From CAZBRS01 sp964494475 (GTDB taxonomy: Bacteria > Myxococcota_A > UBA9042 > CAZBRS01), in assembly GCA_964494475.1 (NCBI GenBank), contig CAZBRS010000029.1, forward strand, positions 1-64,000: DNA of 64,000 nt, written 5' to 3'. Within the stretch, counting starts at the first letter, position 1. Each line of letters starts with the position of its first letter. Below, piece by piece: positions 26,760 through 35,629 of this stretch. The notes below the pieces were generated by a model. The model searched no databases and was not told where the DNA came from. It saw nothing but the letters and a program-made list of their open reading frames with translations. The translations under genes were made by a program, and so were the position numbers.

Positions 26760-29731
26760 TTCCCGAGCCGAACCTCGACGATCGCTCCTACGACGAGATC
26801 CTGGCCGAGGCCATCCGCCTGATCCCGCAGTACTGTCCGGAGTGGACGAACTTCAACAAGTCCGACCCCGGCATCACGCTGCTCGAGCTCTTCGCGTGGA
26901 TGACCGAGTCCGTCACCTACCGCCTGAACCGTGTGCCCGAGAAGAACTTCCTGGCCTTCCTGAACCTGATGGGCCTCGACCTGCTGCCCCCGCAGCCGGC
27001 CAAGGCCGTGATCACGTTCGCCATCTCCGACAAGACCGACAAGGTGTCGCTGCCCAAGGGCCTGCAACTGGCCACCGTCAGCACCGACGAGCGCGACGCC
27101 CAGGTCTTCGAGACCGAGGCCCCGCTCACGGCGGTCAACAACCGGCTCGAGCGCGTGTTCACGCAGTTCCACGACGAGTTCACGGACCACTCGCCCGACG
27201 AAGACGCGCTGGTCGTGCGCCCCGAGGGCTTCCCGGCGTTCGGCGGCGTCACGTCGAACGAGCGCTTCCTGTTCGTCGGCGACGAGCGGCTGGTCAACTT
27301 CACCGAGTCGGCCCTGCTCACGCTGCGCTTCGACGCGCCCCAGACGCGCCTCGGCTACGGTTCCAGCTTCGACTGGGAGTACTGGAACGGCGAGCGCTGG
27401 GTCGAGCTCCTGCCCGTCGACCTCGATCTGCCGAAGAACCGCATCGCGTTCCGCGGCGTCCCGCGCCTCGAGCGCTGCGCCGTCGACGGCGCCCTGACCT
27501 TCTGGCTGCGCGGGCGGCTGAACGCCGTTCCCGCCACGGCCCGCGAGCTCGAGCTCGAGACCGCGACCATGAAGATCGAGATCCTCGGCGAGGCGCTGGC
27601 CCCCGAGTCGGCCGTGGTCAACACCGAGGGCGACGTCTACCTGAACGTGCCGCTCGACAAGAACTTCGCGCCCTTCGGCAAGGAGCCCGGCGTCGACACC
27701 ACGTTCTACCTGCGCTGCGACGCCGGCCTCGCGCCCGCCAACACCATCATCGAGCTCGAGGCCCAGCTCTCCGACCCCTCGTTCGCCGAGCCGCCGCGGG
27801 CCTACGACGTGCTGCACCGCTGGGAGTACTTCAACGGCCGCCAGTGGAAGGTGCTCGGCTTCTCCGGGCGCCTGCAGTCGCCCTTCGCGAACCCGCACGA
27901 CTTCCGCGACGAGACCGAGCAGCTCTCCCACGGCGGCCGCATCGTGTTCCAGCGGCCCGACGACCTGGCGCGCGGCGACGTGAACGGCGAAGAGGGGCTC
28001 TGGATCCGCTGCCGCATCGATCGCGGCGACTACGGCTCGGCCGGCACCTACGAGTTGAACGGCGACGTGTGGGAGTGGCGCGAGGAGCGCCCGCTGAAGC
28101 CGCCCTACCTGAAGACCCTCACGGTCCGCTTCCTCGAGCGCGAGCACGTGCCCGAGCGCTTCACCACGTACAACGACTTCGTCTACCGCGACTTCGCGAA
28201 AGAGCTGGCCGACGAGACCGCGCGCTGCAACCCCTTCCCGGTGGTGGCAGAGGAGCAGCCCACGCTCTACCTCGGCTTCCGCTTTCCGTTCCCCAACGAG
28301 CACATGCAGCTGTTCTGCGCGGTCGAAGAGATGGTCGACGTGGCCGAGCGCCCGTCCTCCGACGATCCGCTGTTCCTCGACCGCGTGCTGGTCTGGGAGT
28401 ACTGGAACGGCCAGCGCTGGGCCGACCTCGTGGCCCGCGACGGCACCAGCGGCTTCACCGAGTCCGGCTTCGTCGAGTTCACGGGGCCGGCCGACTTCAA
28501 GAAGACCAAGCGCTTCGGCCAGACGCAGTACTGGCTGCGGGCCCGCCTCGAGATGGGGGGCTACGACCAGCCTCCGCGCCTGCGCGCCATCCTGTTGAAC
28601 ACGGTCACGGCGCTGAACCAGCAGACCTTCCGCGACGCCATCCTCGGCTCGAGCGAGGGCACGCCCAACCAGTCGTTCCAGTTCTCGCACCACCCCGTGC
28701 TGCCCGGCGAGCAAATCTGGGTGCTCGAGACCGCGCCGCTCACCGCGGCCGAGATCGAGCGCATCCGGGCCGTCGAGGGTGACGAGGCGCTGCAGGAGGC
28801 CCCCGACCGCGGCGGCACGCTCGTGCGTTGGCACCGCGTCGACAACTTCTTCGACTCCGACGCCGGGGCCCGCCACTACGTGCGCGACGTGGTCACCGAC
28901 GAGGTGCGCTTCGGCGACGGCATCCACGGGATGGTGCCCCAGAAGGGCGATCGCAACCTCCTGGCGCGCGAGTTCCACGTGGGCGGAGGGTCCGACGGCA
29001 ACGTGCCGGCCGGCGCCATCGAGGTCATGAAGCAGAAGATCGCCTACGTCGACGGCGTGGCCAACCTGTTCCCCGCCAGCGACGGCGCCAACCTCGAAAC
29101 GCTCGACGAGGTCAAGCGCCGCGGGCCCCACTACCTGAAGAGCCGCGATCGCGCCGTCACCGCCGAAGACTTCGAGTGGCTGGCGCTCCAGGCCTCGGGC
29201 AGCGTGGGGCGTGTGCGCTGCCTCGCCTCCCGTCGGCGCGAAGGCGAGGTCACCGTCATCGTGGTGCCCAAGATCTCGGGGGCGCGCGCCGACCTGCGCG
29301 AGAAGCCCGTGCCCACGCCCATTCTCCTCAACAAGCTCAAGCGCTACCTCGATCAGCGGCGCATGCTCACGAGCGTGGTGCACGTGGTGCGACCGCGCTA
29401 CGCCGAGATCTCGCTGGTCATCGAGATTCGCCGGTTCTCGCGCGCGGGCAGCGGCCAGGTCAAGGCCGAGATCGACCAGGCGCTGCGCCGCTTCCTGCAC
29501 CCGCTCCGGGGCGGCCGCGACCAGCGTGGCTGGCCCTTCGGGCGCGGCGTGTTCAAGGTCGACCTGTACCACGTGATCGAAGAGCTCGAGGGCGTCGACT
29601 TCGTCGAACGCGTCCGCATCGTCGAGGCCTGCAGCGGGCGCGACGTCGAGCAGGTCAAGCTGGCCGACGACGAGCTGCCGTTCCTGCTGGCCGTCGAGGT
29701 CATCGAGCGCGGCATGGAGCACGAGGCGTGA
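26756..29731 (+). CDS. Baseplate J-like wedge protein (putative baseplate assembly protein)
   Basis: A 991-residue protein of the gpJ/Afp11-like family. The N-terminus MIPEPNLDDRSYDEILAEAIRLIPQ and CPEWTNFNKSDPGITLLELFAWMTES is the family signature. The middle has duplicated WEYWNG(Q/E)RW segments (about residues 207, 359 and 546) typical of these long forms. The C-terminal part (VRFGDGIHG, LKSRDRAVTAEDFEWLA) is the conserved baseplate J core. In contractile systems it builds the wedge together with gp25. The ATG at 26756 overlaps the gp25 stop, and the next gene begins after one base. Confidence 0.93.
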   Translation: MIPEPNLDDRSYDEILAEAIRLIPQYCPEWTNFNKSDPGITLLELFAWMTESVTYRLNRVPEKNFLAFLNLMGLDLLPPQPAKAVITFAISDKTDKVSLPKGLQLATVSTDERDAQVFETEAPLTAVNNRLERVFTQFHDEFTDHSPDEDALVVRPEGFPAFGGVTSNERFLFVGDERLVNFTESALLTLRFDAPQTRLGYGSSFDWEYWNGERWVELLPVDLDLPKNRIAFRGVPRLERCAVDGALTFWLRGRLNAVPATARELELETATMKIEILGEALAPESAVVNTEGDVYLNVPLDKNFAPFGKEPGVDTTFYLRCDAGLAPANTIIELEAQLSDPSFAEPPRAYDVLHRWEYFNGRQWKVLGFSGRLQSPFANPHDFRDETEQLSHGGRIVFQRPDDLARGDVNGEEGLWIRCRIDRGDYGSAGTYELNGDVWEWREERPLKPPYLKTLTVRFLEREHVPERFTTYNDFVYRDFAKELADETARCNPFPVVAEEQPTLYLGFRFPFPNEHMQLFCAVEEMVDVAERPSSDDPLFLDRVLVWEYWNGQRWADLVARDGTSGFTESGFVEFTGPADFKKTKRFGQTQYWLRARLEMGGYDQPPRLRAILLNTVTALNQQTFRDAILGSSEGTPNQSFQFSHHPVLPGEQIWVLETAPLTAAEIERIRAVEGDEALQEAPDRGGTLVRWHRVDNFFDSDAGARHYVRDVVTDEVRFGDGIHGMVPQKGDRNLLAREFHVGGGSDGNVPAGAIEVMKQKIAYVDGVANLFPASDGANLETLDEVKRRGPHYLKSRDRAVTAEDFEWLALQASGSVGRVRCLASRRREGEVTVIVVPKISGARADLREKPVPTPILLNKLKRYLDQRRMLTSVVHVVRPRYAEISLVIEIRRFSRAGSGQVKAEIDQALRRFLHPLRGGRDQRGWPFGRGVFKVDLYHVIEELEGVDFVERVRIVEACSGRDVEQVKLADDELPFLLAVEVIERGMEHEA

Positions 29732-29732
29732 C

Positions 29733-30566
29733 ATGACGGTCACCCGCGCCCCCCGCAAGGCCCTGGTCCCCGACGTGCGGGGCCTCTCGGTGCAGGCCGC
29801 GCGCCAGCACCTGGCCAACCTGGGCTTCGCGAAGATCTCCGAGCACCTGGTCGACGCCTACGTGGCCGACGACCAGGTGGTGCAGCAGCACCCGGTGCCG
29901 GCCAGTTTCCTGCCCGTCGACTCCGCCGTCGAGCTGCAGGTCAGCCGGGCCAGCTGGATCCGCCACCTGCCCGCCATCTACCAGCAGCCCGCGCCCGATG
30001 GCTCGCACCTGGTGCAGGGCCTCTTGTGGATCGCCCAGAACCTCTTCGTGGGCATCGAGCGCAACCTCGACCGCATCTCCGACGCGTTCAGCCCGCTCGC
30101 GGCGCCGGGCGAGTTCCTGCCCTGGCTGGCCTCGTGGCTGGCGCTGGGGCTCGACGCGGGCTGGGACGATCGCACGCGGCGGCGGGTCATCCGGGAGGCC
30201 TCGCGCCTGTACCGGATTCGCGGCTCGCGGCCGGCCCTGATCGAGTGGATCAGGCTCTTCACGGGCCTCGACGTCACCATCGAGGAGAACGCGTGGCCCT
30301 TCCAAGGGTTCCGCGTGGGCGTCGCGGCCGCCATGGGCGTCGACTCCATGGTCCTCGAGCGCGTGAACACCGCGCACGCCTTCGTGGTGCGCGTGCCGGT
30401 CCCCTCTGACCAGTTGTCCGAGGACGACCTCGCGCGGCTCTATCGGGTGCTCAACGCCGAGAAGCCCGCGCACACGATCTACTGTCTGGCGTTCGCCGAG
30501 CGCCAGGCCGACGACCTCGATCACGGCCTGATGCGGGTCGCGGTCGATCGCATCGGAGTCCAGTAA
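29733..30566 (+). CDS. Tail protein I-like baseplate protein with N-terminal PASTA domain
   Basis: A 277-residue protein with two parts. Residues 10-75 form a PASTA domain (VPDVRGLSVQAARQHLANLGF ... VQQHPVPASFLPVDSAVELQVS). Residues 76-277 match the tail protein I/TIGR02242 family: WIRHLPAIYQ, NLDRISDAFSPLAAPGEFLPWLASWLAL, RRRVIREASRLYRIRGSRPALIEWIRLFTG. PASTA domains commonly bind peptidoglycan fragments. Placing one on a baseplate protein could tie the complex to the wall. It begins one base after the gpJ-like stop. Confidence 0.88.
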   Translation: MTVTRAPRKALVPDVRGLSVQAARQHLANLGFAKISEHLVDAYVADDQVVQQHPVPASFLPVDSAVELQVSRASWIRHLPAIYQQPAPDGSHLVQGLLWIAQNLFVGIERNLDRISDAFSPLAAPGEFLPWLASWLALGLDAGWDDRTRRRVIREASRLYRIRGSRPALIEWIRLFTGLDVTIEENAWPFQGFRVGVAAAMGVDSMVLERVNTAHAFVVRVPVPSDQLSEDDLARLYRVLNAEKPAHTIYCLAFAERQADDLDHGLMRVAVDRIGVQ

Positions 30567-30590
30567 CCCACCAGGGAGGGGAGAACCGTC

Positions 30591-32123
30591 ATGGGACTGT
30601 TCGACCAGGCATTCAAGCGCATCAACTTTTTCCGCGGCTTCCTCACGACCGAGAAGGACTGGAACGAGGCCGAGGAGTACCACCAGCAGAAGCGGCTCCT
30701 CCACAACGCCTACCTGCACGGGCCGGGCGTGGTGCCGCACTTCAAGGAGGGGCTGAAGGTCACGGCCCGCGGCAAGGGCGAGCTCTCCATCGAGGTCGCG
30801 CCCGGATACGCCATCGACGGGCTGGGCCACGACCTCCTGCTGCTCGAGCCGGTGATCAAGACCATCAACCCCGCCGACTACAAGCTGCCGGCCACGGTGT
30901 ACGTGGTGCTCAAGTACATCGAGGAGCTCGACGACTACGTGGCGTACAAGGAGAACCCCGACTTCAAGGGGCACCGCAAGGTGGCCGAGCGCGTCAAGGT
31001 CGAGGTGACCGTCACCGACCCCGACATCGAGAAGGAGGTCGAGATCGCGCGCCTCCACCTGACGCCGAACGCCAAGAAGCTCTTCGACCCCAAGAACCCG
31101 GCCGAACCCCAGGCCAACGAGATCGACTCGCGCTACGTGCCGCTCGCGGGCGGCCTCGGGGGCTACATCCCGACCACGCTGCGCCACAACATCCAGAGCT
31201 TCATCCGCCACAGCAAGATCCAGTTCTCGTCGCTGTACCACGACCAGGGCATCGCCCCTGCGGCCGACGTGCTGCACGGCCTCATCACCACCGAGATGCT
31301 CTTCCACTCCAACGTGGTCGACGCCAACAACATCGGCCAGCTGTTCGGGTCGCTGCTCGAGCTGCAGTGGGACATGATCGAGTTCGTCGAGCGCACCATG
31401 CCGCAGTTCTCCCGCAAGGAGGAGTTCGCGAGCTTCAAGCAGCACATTCGCAAGCTGCGCAACCGCTTCGCCGACGCGCGCGTCGACGTGGCCGCGCTCG
31501 GCGAGTTCGTGCAGGGCCAGGAGGGCGGCTTCGAGGCCATGAAGACGCTCTTCAAGGAGCGCATCCGCACCAAGGAGGCCGGCGCCGAGGAGATCGTGGT
31601 CACCCAGGCGCTCATGGACTCGGCGGCCATCTTCTCGGCCAACCTCGAGGGCGAGATCGACATCGGCGGCACGGTCTTCAAGGTGGCCGACACCGTCCGG
31701 TTCGCCGACCGCAACTCCGAGAAGACCCACGACGTCAACTTCGCCGGCTACACCCACAAGTACCGCTCGCGCCAGACGCTGAAGTACCCCGACGGCGTCG
31801 AGATCGAAGACGTGGGCACGGCCATCACGGGCGGCGAGCTCACCTACAAGCTCACGGGTCTGCGCAAGGACGCCGACGTGCTGCTCCTCACGCGCATCGA
31901 CTACGTCTACGGCGACTGGGAGCAGGACATCTACGTGAACGACCAGAAGGTCGGTACGTCCAAGTGCACCGGCGTCGACCGCAAGGCGCGCTGGCGCAAC
32001 TGGCCCTTCGTGATCCCGCGCCAGTTCGTGCAGGAGGAGATCACGGTCCGGCACGTGGCCATGACGGCCGACCGCGACGTGAACTTCTTCCGCATCTGGG
32101 CCATGCAGAAGAAGGAGGGGTGA
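30591..32123 (+). CDS. Contractile-system-associated protein of unknown function
   Basis: A 510-residue soluble protein behind a strong GGAGGGGAG site. The N-terminus FFRGFLTTEKDWNEAEEYHQQKRLLHNAYLHGPGVV resembles the start of proteins found in phage-tail-like injection clusters (a Tyr-His-x3-Lys-Arg helix followed by L-H-G-x-G-V-V). A beta region (about 55-150) follows, then a long helical section (200-340) and a C-terminal lectin-like beta domain (about 370-505). No signal peptide or membrane segment is visible. I cannot name the family with certainty. Its position suggests a tail-tip, fibre or baseplate-hub role. Its stop overlaps the next start by 4 bp. Confidence 0.7.
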   Translation: MGLFDQAFKRINFFRGFLTTEKDWNEAEEYHQQKRLLHNAYLHGPGVVPHFKEGLKVTARGKGELSIEVAPGYAIDGLGHDLLLLEPVIKTINPADYKLPATVYVVLKYIEELDDYVAYKENPDFKGHRKVAERVKVEVTVTDPDIEKEVEIARLHLTPNAKKLFDPKNPAEPQANEIDSRYVPLAGGLGGYIPTTLRHNIQSFIRHSKIQFSSLYHDQGIAPAADVLHGLITTEMLFHSNVVDANNIGQLFGSLLELQWDMIEFVERTMPQFSRKEEFASFKQHIRKLRNRFADARVDVAALGEFVQGQEGGFEAMKTLFKERIRTKEAGAEEIVVTQALMDSAAIFSANLEGEIDIGGTVFKVADTVRFADRNSEKTHDVNFAGYTHKYRSRQTLKYPDGVEIEDVGTAITGGELTYKLTGLRKDADVLLLTRIDYVYGDWEQDIYVNDQKVGTSKCTGVDRKARWRNWPFVIPRQFVQEEITVRHVAMTADRDVNFFRIWAMQKKEG

Positions 32124-33316
32124 CCTCGGCCGAGACGTTTACGTTCTTCGCCGTCAGCCCGCCTGGGCTCGAGGCGCTCGTCCGCGACGAGCTCGAGGCC
32201 AACGGCTTCGGCCGTGGTCGCGTGCTGCCCGGCGGCGTCGAATGGGAAGGCCAGCTCTCCGAGGCGCTGCGCGCCAACCTGCTGCTCCGGCTCCCGAACC
32301 GCGTGATGGTCCGCTTCGCGCGCTTCCACTCCGCCAACTTCCCCGACCTGTTCCGCGCCGCGGCGCGGCTGCCCTGGGGCGACTTCCTTCCTCCCGACGC
32401 CGTGGTCCGCTTCCGGGTCACGGCCCATCGCTCGCGCCTCTACCACACCGGGGGCATCGCCGAGCGCCTGGCCGACGGGCTGCTGCGCAGGCTGCCGGGC
32501 GCGCGCGTCGAGGGTCCGGCCGGCGCCGACGACGTCGACGACGTGGGCGCGGCGCACCAGTTGGTGGTCGCCCGCCTCGACCGTGACCAGGTCGAGCTCA
32601 GCCTCGACGCGAGCGGCGACCTCCTGTGCCGGCGCGGCTACCGCCAGGCCACGGCCAAGGCGCCGCTGCGCGAGAACCTGGCCGCGGCCCTTCTTCACGC
32701 GGCGGGCTGGAAGGGCGAGGGCGTGCTCGTCGACCCGTTCTGCGGCGCCGGGACCATCGCCATCGAGGCCGCCGAGATCGCGCTCGGGTTGGCGCCGGGC
32801 CGGAACCGCGCCTTCGCGTGCGAGCGCTGGCCGCACCCCGAGTGCGGGAGGGCGGCGGCCCTCCGCGCCGAGATCCTCGCTGCCCGCCCCGTGACCGCTT
32901 CGTTCCGGGTGCTGGCCTCCGACCGGGTCGACGGTGCCCTCAAGGCGCTCGCGAGCAATGCCGAGCGCGCGGGGGTGAGCGAGGCCCTCGAGGTCAGCCG
33001 CTCCGACTTCCTGCACGTCACGCCGCCCGCCGAGGGGGGCTGCCTGGTCACGAACCCCCCCTATGGCCTGCGGGTCCACGCTGGCGTTCCGGGCGCCGCG
33101 GGCCTCGACGAGCTGGCCCTGCACCTTCGCGACGCGTGGGTCGGCTGGCGCGCCGCGCTGCTCGTGCCCGCCGGGGCCACGGCCTGGGCGCGCGTGCTCT
33201 CGTCTACGGGGCCCTTCGCACGCCACGTCCGCACCCGGAACGGGGGCCTCGAGGTTGCGCTGCGGGCGGGGGTGGTGGGTCCGCGGGCCGCTCCACGCCT
33301 GCAACGTTCGCCTTGA
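32120..33316 (+). CDS. THUMP-domain rRNA guanine-N2-methyltransferase (RlmL/RlmKL N-domain-like)
   Basis: A 398-residue class I SAM-dependent RNA methyltransferase. An N-terminal ferredoxin-like/THUMP region (FFAVSPPGLEALVRDELEANGF ...) is followed by the catalytic domain with motif I DPFCGAGTIAIEAAEIALG and motif IV TNPPYGLR. The layout fits RlmL (23S rRNA m2G2445) or Trm14/TrmN-like enzymes; the substrate is not certain. The start is a GTG overlapping the previous stop (GTGA, 32120-32123), with AGGAGG immediately before it. A housekeeping RNA enzyme coupled to a baseplate operon is odd. Confidence 0.87.
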   Translation: MTSAETFTFFAVSPPGLEALVRDELEANGFGRGRVLPGGVEWEGQLSEALRANLLLRLPNRVMVRFARFHSANFPDLFRAAARLPWGDFLPPDAVVRFRVTAHRSRLYHTGGIAERLADGLLRRLPGARVEGPAGADDVDDVGAAHQLVVARLDRDQVELSLDASGDLLCRRGYRQATAKAPLRENLAAALLHAAGWKGEGVLVDPFCGAGTIAIEAAEIALGLAPGRNRAFACERWPHPECGRAAALRAEILAARPVTASFRVLASDRVDGALKALASNAERAGVSEALEVSRSDFLHVTPPAEGGCLVTNPPYGLRVHAGVPGAAGLDELALHLRDAWVGWRAALLVPAGATAWARVLSSTGPFARHVRTRNGGLEVALRAGVVGPRAAPRLQRSP

Positions 33317-33361
33317 CGCTCCCCGACCGTTCTGCGATCATCCACCAGAACGGGAGGCAGC

Positions 33362-33982
33362 TTGGTCGTCGAGTTCATCAAGGGGCTGTTCCGATCCAGG
33401 GTGTCCGGGGTCGAGTCCTGGGCGAACGCCAAGAAGTACGGGGCGGTCGCGCGCGCCAAGGGCAAGGTATCGACCAAGTTCAACCAGGCCATCGACAAGC
33501 CCCTCGACGCGGCCAAGGGCAAGGTCATCGGTAAGACGAAAGACGCGAAGAAGGAGAAGGGGATGGGATTCTTCAGCCGGAAGAAGTCCGCGCCGCCTCC
33601 GGAGGCCCAAGGCGGGGGGTTCGACTCCGACGAGCCGATGAAGACGGTCGCGCTCAGCCTCGACGCGATCAACCAGCAGAACCGGGAAGTCGTCGGGTGG
33701 GTCGTCATCATGAACGGCGAGCAGAAGGGCAAGGACTTCCGGCTCTTCCCCGGCCGCAACGTGGTGGGCACCTCGGCCGACTGCGACATCGTGCTGACCG
33801 ACGGCTACCTGTCGTCCAAGCACTGCGCCATCCGGTACGAAGACGAGCAGTACAGCATGGTCGACCTCGACTCGACCAACGGCACGTACGTCAACGGCAA
33901 GAAGACCTCGAAGGTCGAGCTCATCGACAACGACATCATCCGACTCGGCAAGACCGAACTGAAGTTCAAGGCCCTGTACTGA
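33362..33982 (+). CDS. FHA-domain protein
   Basis: A 206-residue protein starting at a TTG with GGGAGG upstream. The first 75 residues are Lys-rich, possibly a flexible or nucleic-acid/membrane-contacting region (GKVIGKTKDAKKEKGMGFFSRKK). The C-terminal half is a forkhead-associated domain: PGRNVVGTSADCDIVLTDGYLSSKHCAIRYE, with the conserved G-R, S-x-x-H and later DLDSTNGTYVNG. FHA domains bind phosphothreonine. The next gene also ends in an FHA domain, so the two may read the same Ser/Thr kinase signal; no kinase is present in the window. Confidence 0.9.
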   Translation: MVVEFIKGLFRSRVSGVESWANAKKYGAVARAKGKVSTKFNQAIDKPLDAAKGKVIGKTKDAKKEKGMGFFSRKKSAPPPEAQGGGFDSDEPMKTVALSLDAINQQNREVVGWVVIMNGEQKGKDFRLFPGRNVVGTSADCDIVLTDGYLSSKHCAIRYEDEQYSMVDLDSTNGTYVNGKKTSKVELIDNDIIRLGKTELKFKALY

Positions 33983-34007
33983 AATGGAGAGCCGCCAGGC
34001 ACTGAAC

Positions 34008-35474
34008 ATGAAGAGACTCCTCGCCCTCCTGGTGGCCGTCGCGCCGCTCCCGGTGCTGGGCGCCATCACGTTCAACCTCGATCACGTCGACGTCTCGTCG
34101 TTCGTGGCCAAGGGGACGATCACCTTCTACCTCGACTACCTCGACGACAGCTACCGGGTGGTCGAGCCCGCGCCGACCCCCGATTCGTTCGAGGTGTTCG
34201 GCAACGGCGACCTGATGAAGGGCAAGGTCGAGGTGGTGCGCTACTCCGAGGTCGACGAGGCCGTGGCCGTGGCCCTGGTCCTCGGCGCTCACGCCGACTA
34301 CACGGCGCCCATCACCGGCGACGAGGCCGAGTCGGCCCTCAGCCTGTTCGATCTCGAGAAGGATGCCGCCAAGGCCTTCATCCAGAAGCTCGAGTCCGGC
34401 TCGAACGACCGCGTGGCCGTGTTTTTCTACTACGAGAACATCCTCGACCCGGCCGTGCCCTTCGGTTCGTCCATGAACACGGCCCAGAGCACCCTCGAGC
34501 AGTACACCCTGAAGCAGCGCAGCGAGAAGGTGGGCGTCGACGGGAACCCGCTGGCCCCCAAGCTGTACCGCTACATCAAGGAGGTCATCGAGGACCACAT
34601 GGCGGGAGGCGATCTGCCGCGCCGTCGCGTGCTGGTGGTCATGTCCGACGGGCGCGACACCGACGCCGAGAACCCGAAGAAGGTGCAGAAGCGCATCGCC
34701 GACATCGTCGAGCCCGCCAAGGCCGACCAGATCAAGATCTACACCGTGGGCTACTCGCTCGACACGCCCAAATACCTCTCCGACTTCGGTCGCCTGGCGG
34801 CGGGCACGGGCGGCGTGGCGCGCTCCATCCAGACGCGCGACACGAGCACCACCCCCGACGTGGCCGGCGCCTTCGAAGAGGTCGGCGACGAGTTGAAGAA
34901 GCAGCTCATCGTACGCTTCACCCCCGACGACATCGAGGACGGCCGCTATTACAAGTTCAAGATCAAGCTGAAGAGCCCCGAGGCCTCGTCGGAGTTCTAC
35001 CGCGAGGTGCCGGTGCCCGAGCTGCCCATGCGCTGGAAGGCGTGGCTGATCTGGGGCGGGGTTGGGCTCGGGGGGCTGGTGCTCGTGTTCCTGCTCGTCA
35101 AGCTCATCGGGGCCCTGGTGCGCTCCCGGCGCGAGCGCGCCGACGCCGCGCCCGAGCAACAGGACTACAACGGCCCCTCCAAGGGGCGCCTCGTGGTCAC
35201 CGACGGCCCCTACGCGGGCCAGGTCTTCCACCTGACCGAAGAGGTCACGCGTTTCGGCTCCATGGCCGGCAACCACGTGGTGCTCCAGGACCAGGCCGTC
35301 TCGAAGCGCCACTGCGCCATTCGCATCGACGAAGAGAAGCTGCGGTACGAGCTCGCCGACCTGGGCTCGACCAACGGCACCTTCGCCAACGATCAGAAGG
35401 TCACCAAGTGCTTCCTGAAGGACGGCGACGTCATCCGGGTCGGCACGACCAAGATGGCCTTCCACCTGAAGTAG
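34008..35474 (+). CDS. Membrane VWA-domain protein with C-terminal FHA domain
   Basis: A 488-residue protein from the ATG at 34008, which opens the signal peptide MKRLLALLVAVAPLPVLGA; an ATG at 33984 would add eight residues. A VWA-like domain spans about 40-310. It contains VLVVMSDGRDTD, although the first MIDAS loop is not clearly D-x-S-x-S. One transmembrane helix (LIWGGVGLGGLVLVFLLVKLI, about 347-367) places the C-terminal FHA domain (about 395-488, RFGSMAGNHVVLQDQAVSKRHCAIR ... DLGSTNGTFAND) in the cytoplasm. It looks like a signal-coupled envelope sensor. The 3' end is partly duplicated at 38606-38639. Confidence 0.85.
   Translation: MKRLLALLVAVAPLPVLGAITFNLDHVDVSSFVAKGTITFYLDYLDDSYRVVEPAPTPDSFEVFGNGDLMKGKVEVVRYSEVDEAVAVALVLGAHADYTAPITGDEAESALSLFDLEKDAAKAFIQKLESGSNDRVAVFFYYENILDPAVPFGSSMNTAQSTLEQYTLKQRSEKVGVDGNPLAPKLYRYIKEVIEDHMAGGDLPRRRVLVVMSDGRDTDAENPKKVQKRIADIVEPAKADQIKIYTVGYSLDTPKYLSDFGRLAAGTGGVARSIQTRDTSTTPDVAGAFEEVGDELKKQLIVRFTPDDIEDGRYYKFKIKLKSPEASSEFYREVPVPELPMRWKAWLIWGGVGLGGLVLVFLLVKLIGALVRSRRERADAAPEQQDYNGPSKGRLVVTDGPYAGQVFHLTEEVTRFGSMAGNHVVLQDQAVSKRHCAIRIDEEKLRYELADLGSTNGTFANDQKVTKCFLKDGDVIRVGTTKMAFHLK
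35413..35446 (+). repeat. Left copy of 34-bp direct repeat (FHA gene tail)
   Basis: These 34 bases inside the FHA coding end are repeated exactly, in the same orientation, at 38606-38639, immediately before the response regulator's stop. The next base differs (G here, C there) and three more then match. The copy on the right encodes the same LKDGDVIRVGT peptide out of context, so the right one is the fragment. Confidence 0.95.
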
Positions 35475-35483
35475 TCGCCCGTT

Positions 35484-35524
35484 GGCGCGGTTCACGTCCG
35501 ACGGCTGGCGCGACGAGGTCAGCA
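35484..35524 (+). repeat. Left copy of 41-bp direct repeat (response regulator fragment)
   Basis: These 41 bases are identical to 38770-38810 inside the response regulator gene. Weaker similarity continues for about 40 bp. Here they have no reading context, ten bases after the FHA stop, so this copy is a broken piece of the regulator gene. Confidence 0.95.
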
Positions 35525-35629
35525 CGACCACGGGGATTCGCTGCAGCCGTGGCGTGCAGGATCTGATTGACGATTCGGCCGATTCGTGTAGATTGAACAT
35601 CGGAAAGTGAATCTGCACGGGTTCTTGCC

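Noticed and set aside
26732..29818. About 1030-codon minus-strand open frame opposite the gpJ-like gene.
   Set aside because: Shadow of a gene identified by several family signatures; no ribosome site and no recognisable domain.
26159..32123. A complete extracellular contractile injection system or prophage.
   Set aside because: No sheath, tube, spike, ATPase, integrase, capsid or lysis genes are present in the flanks.
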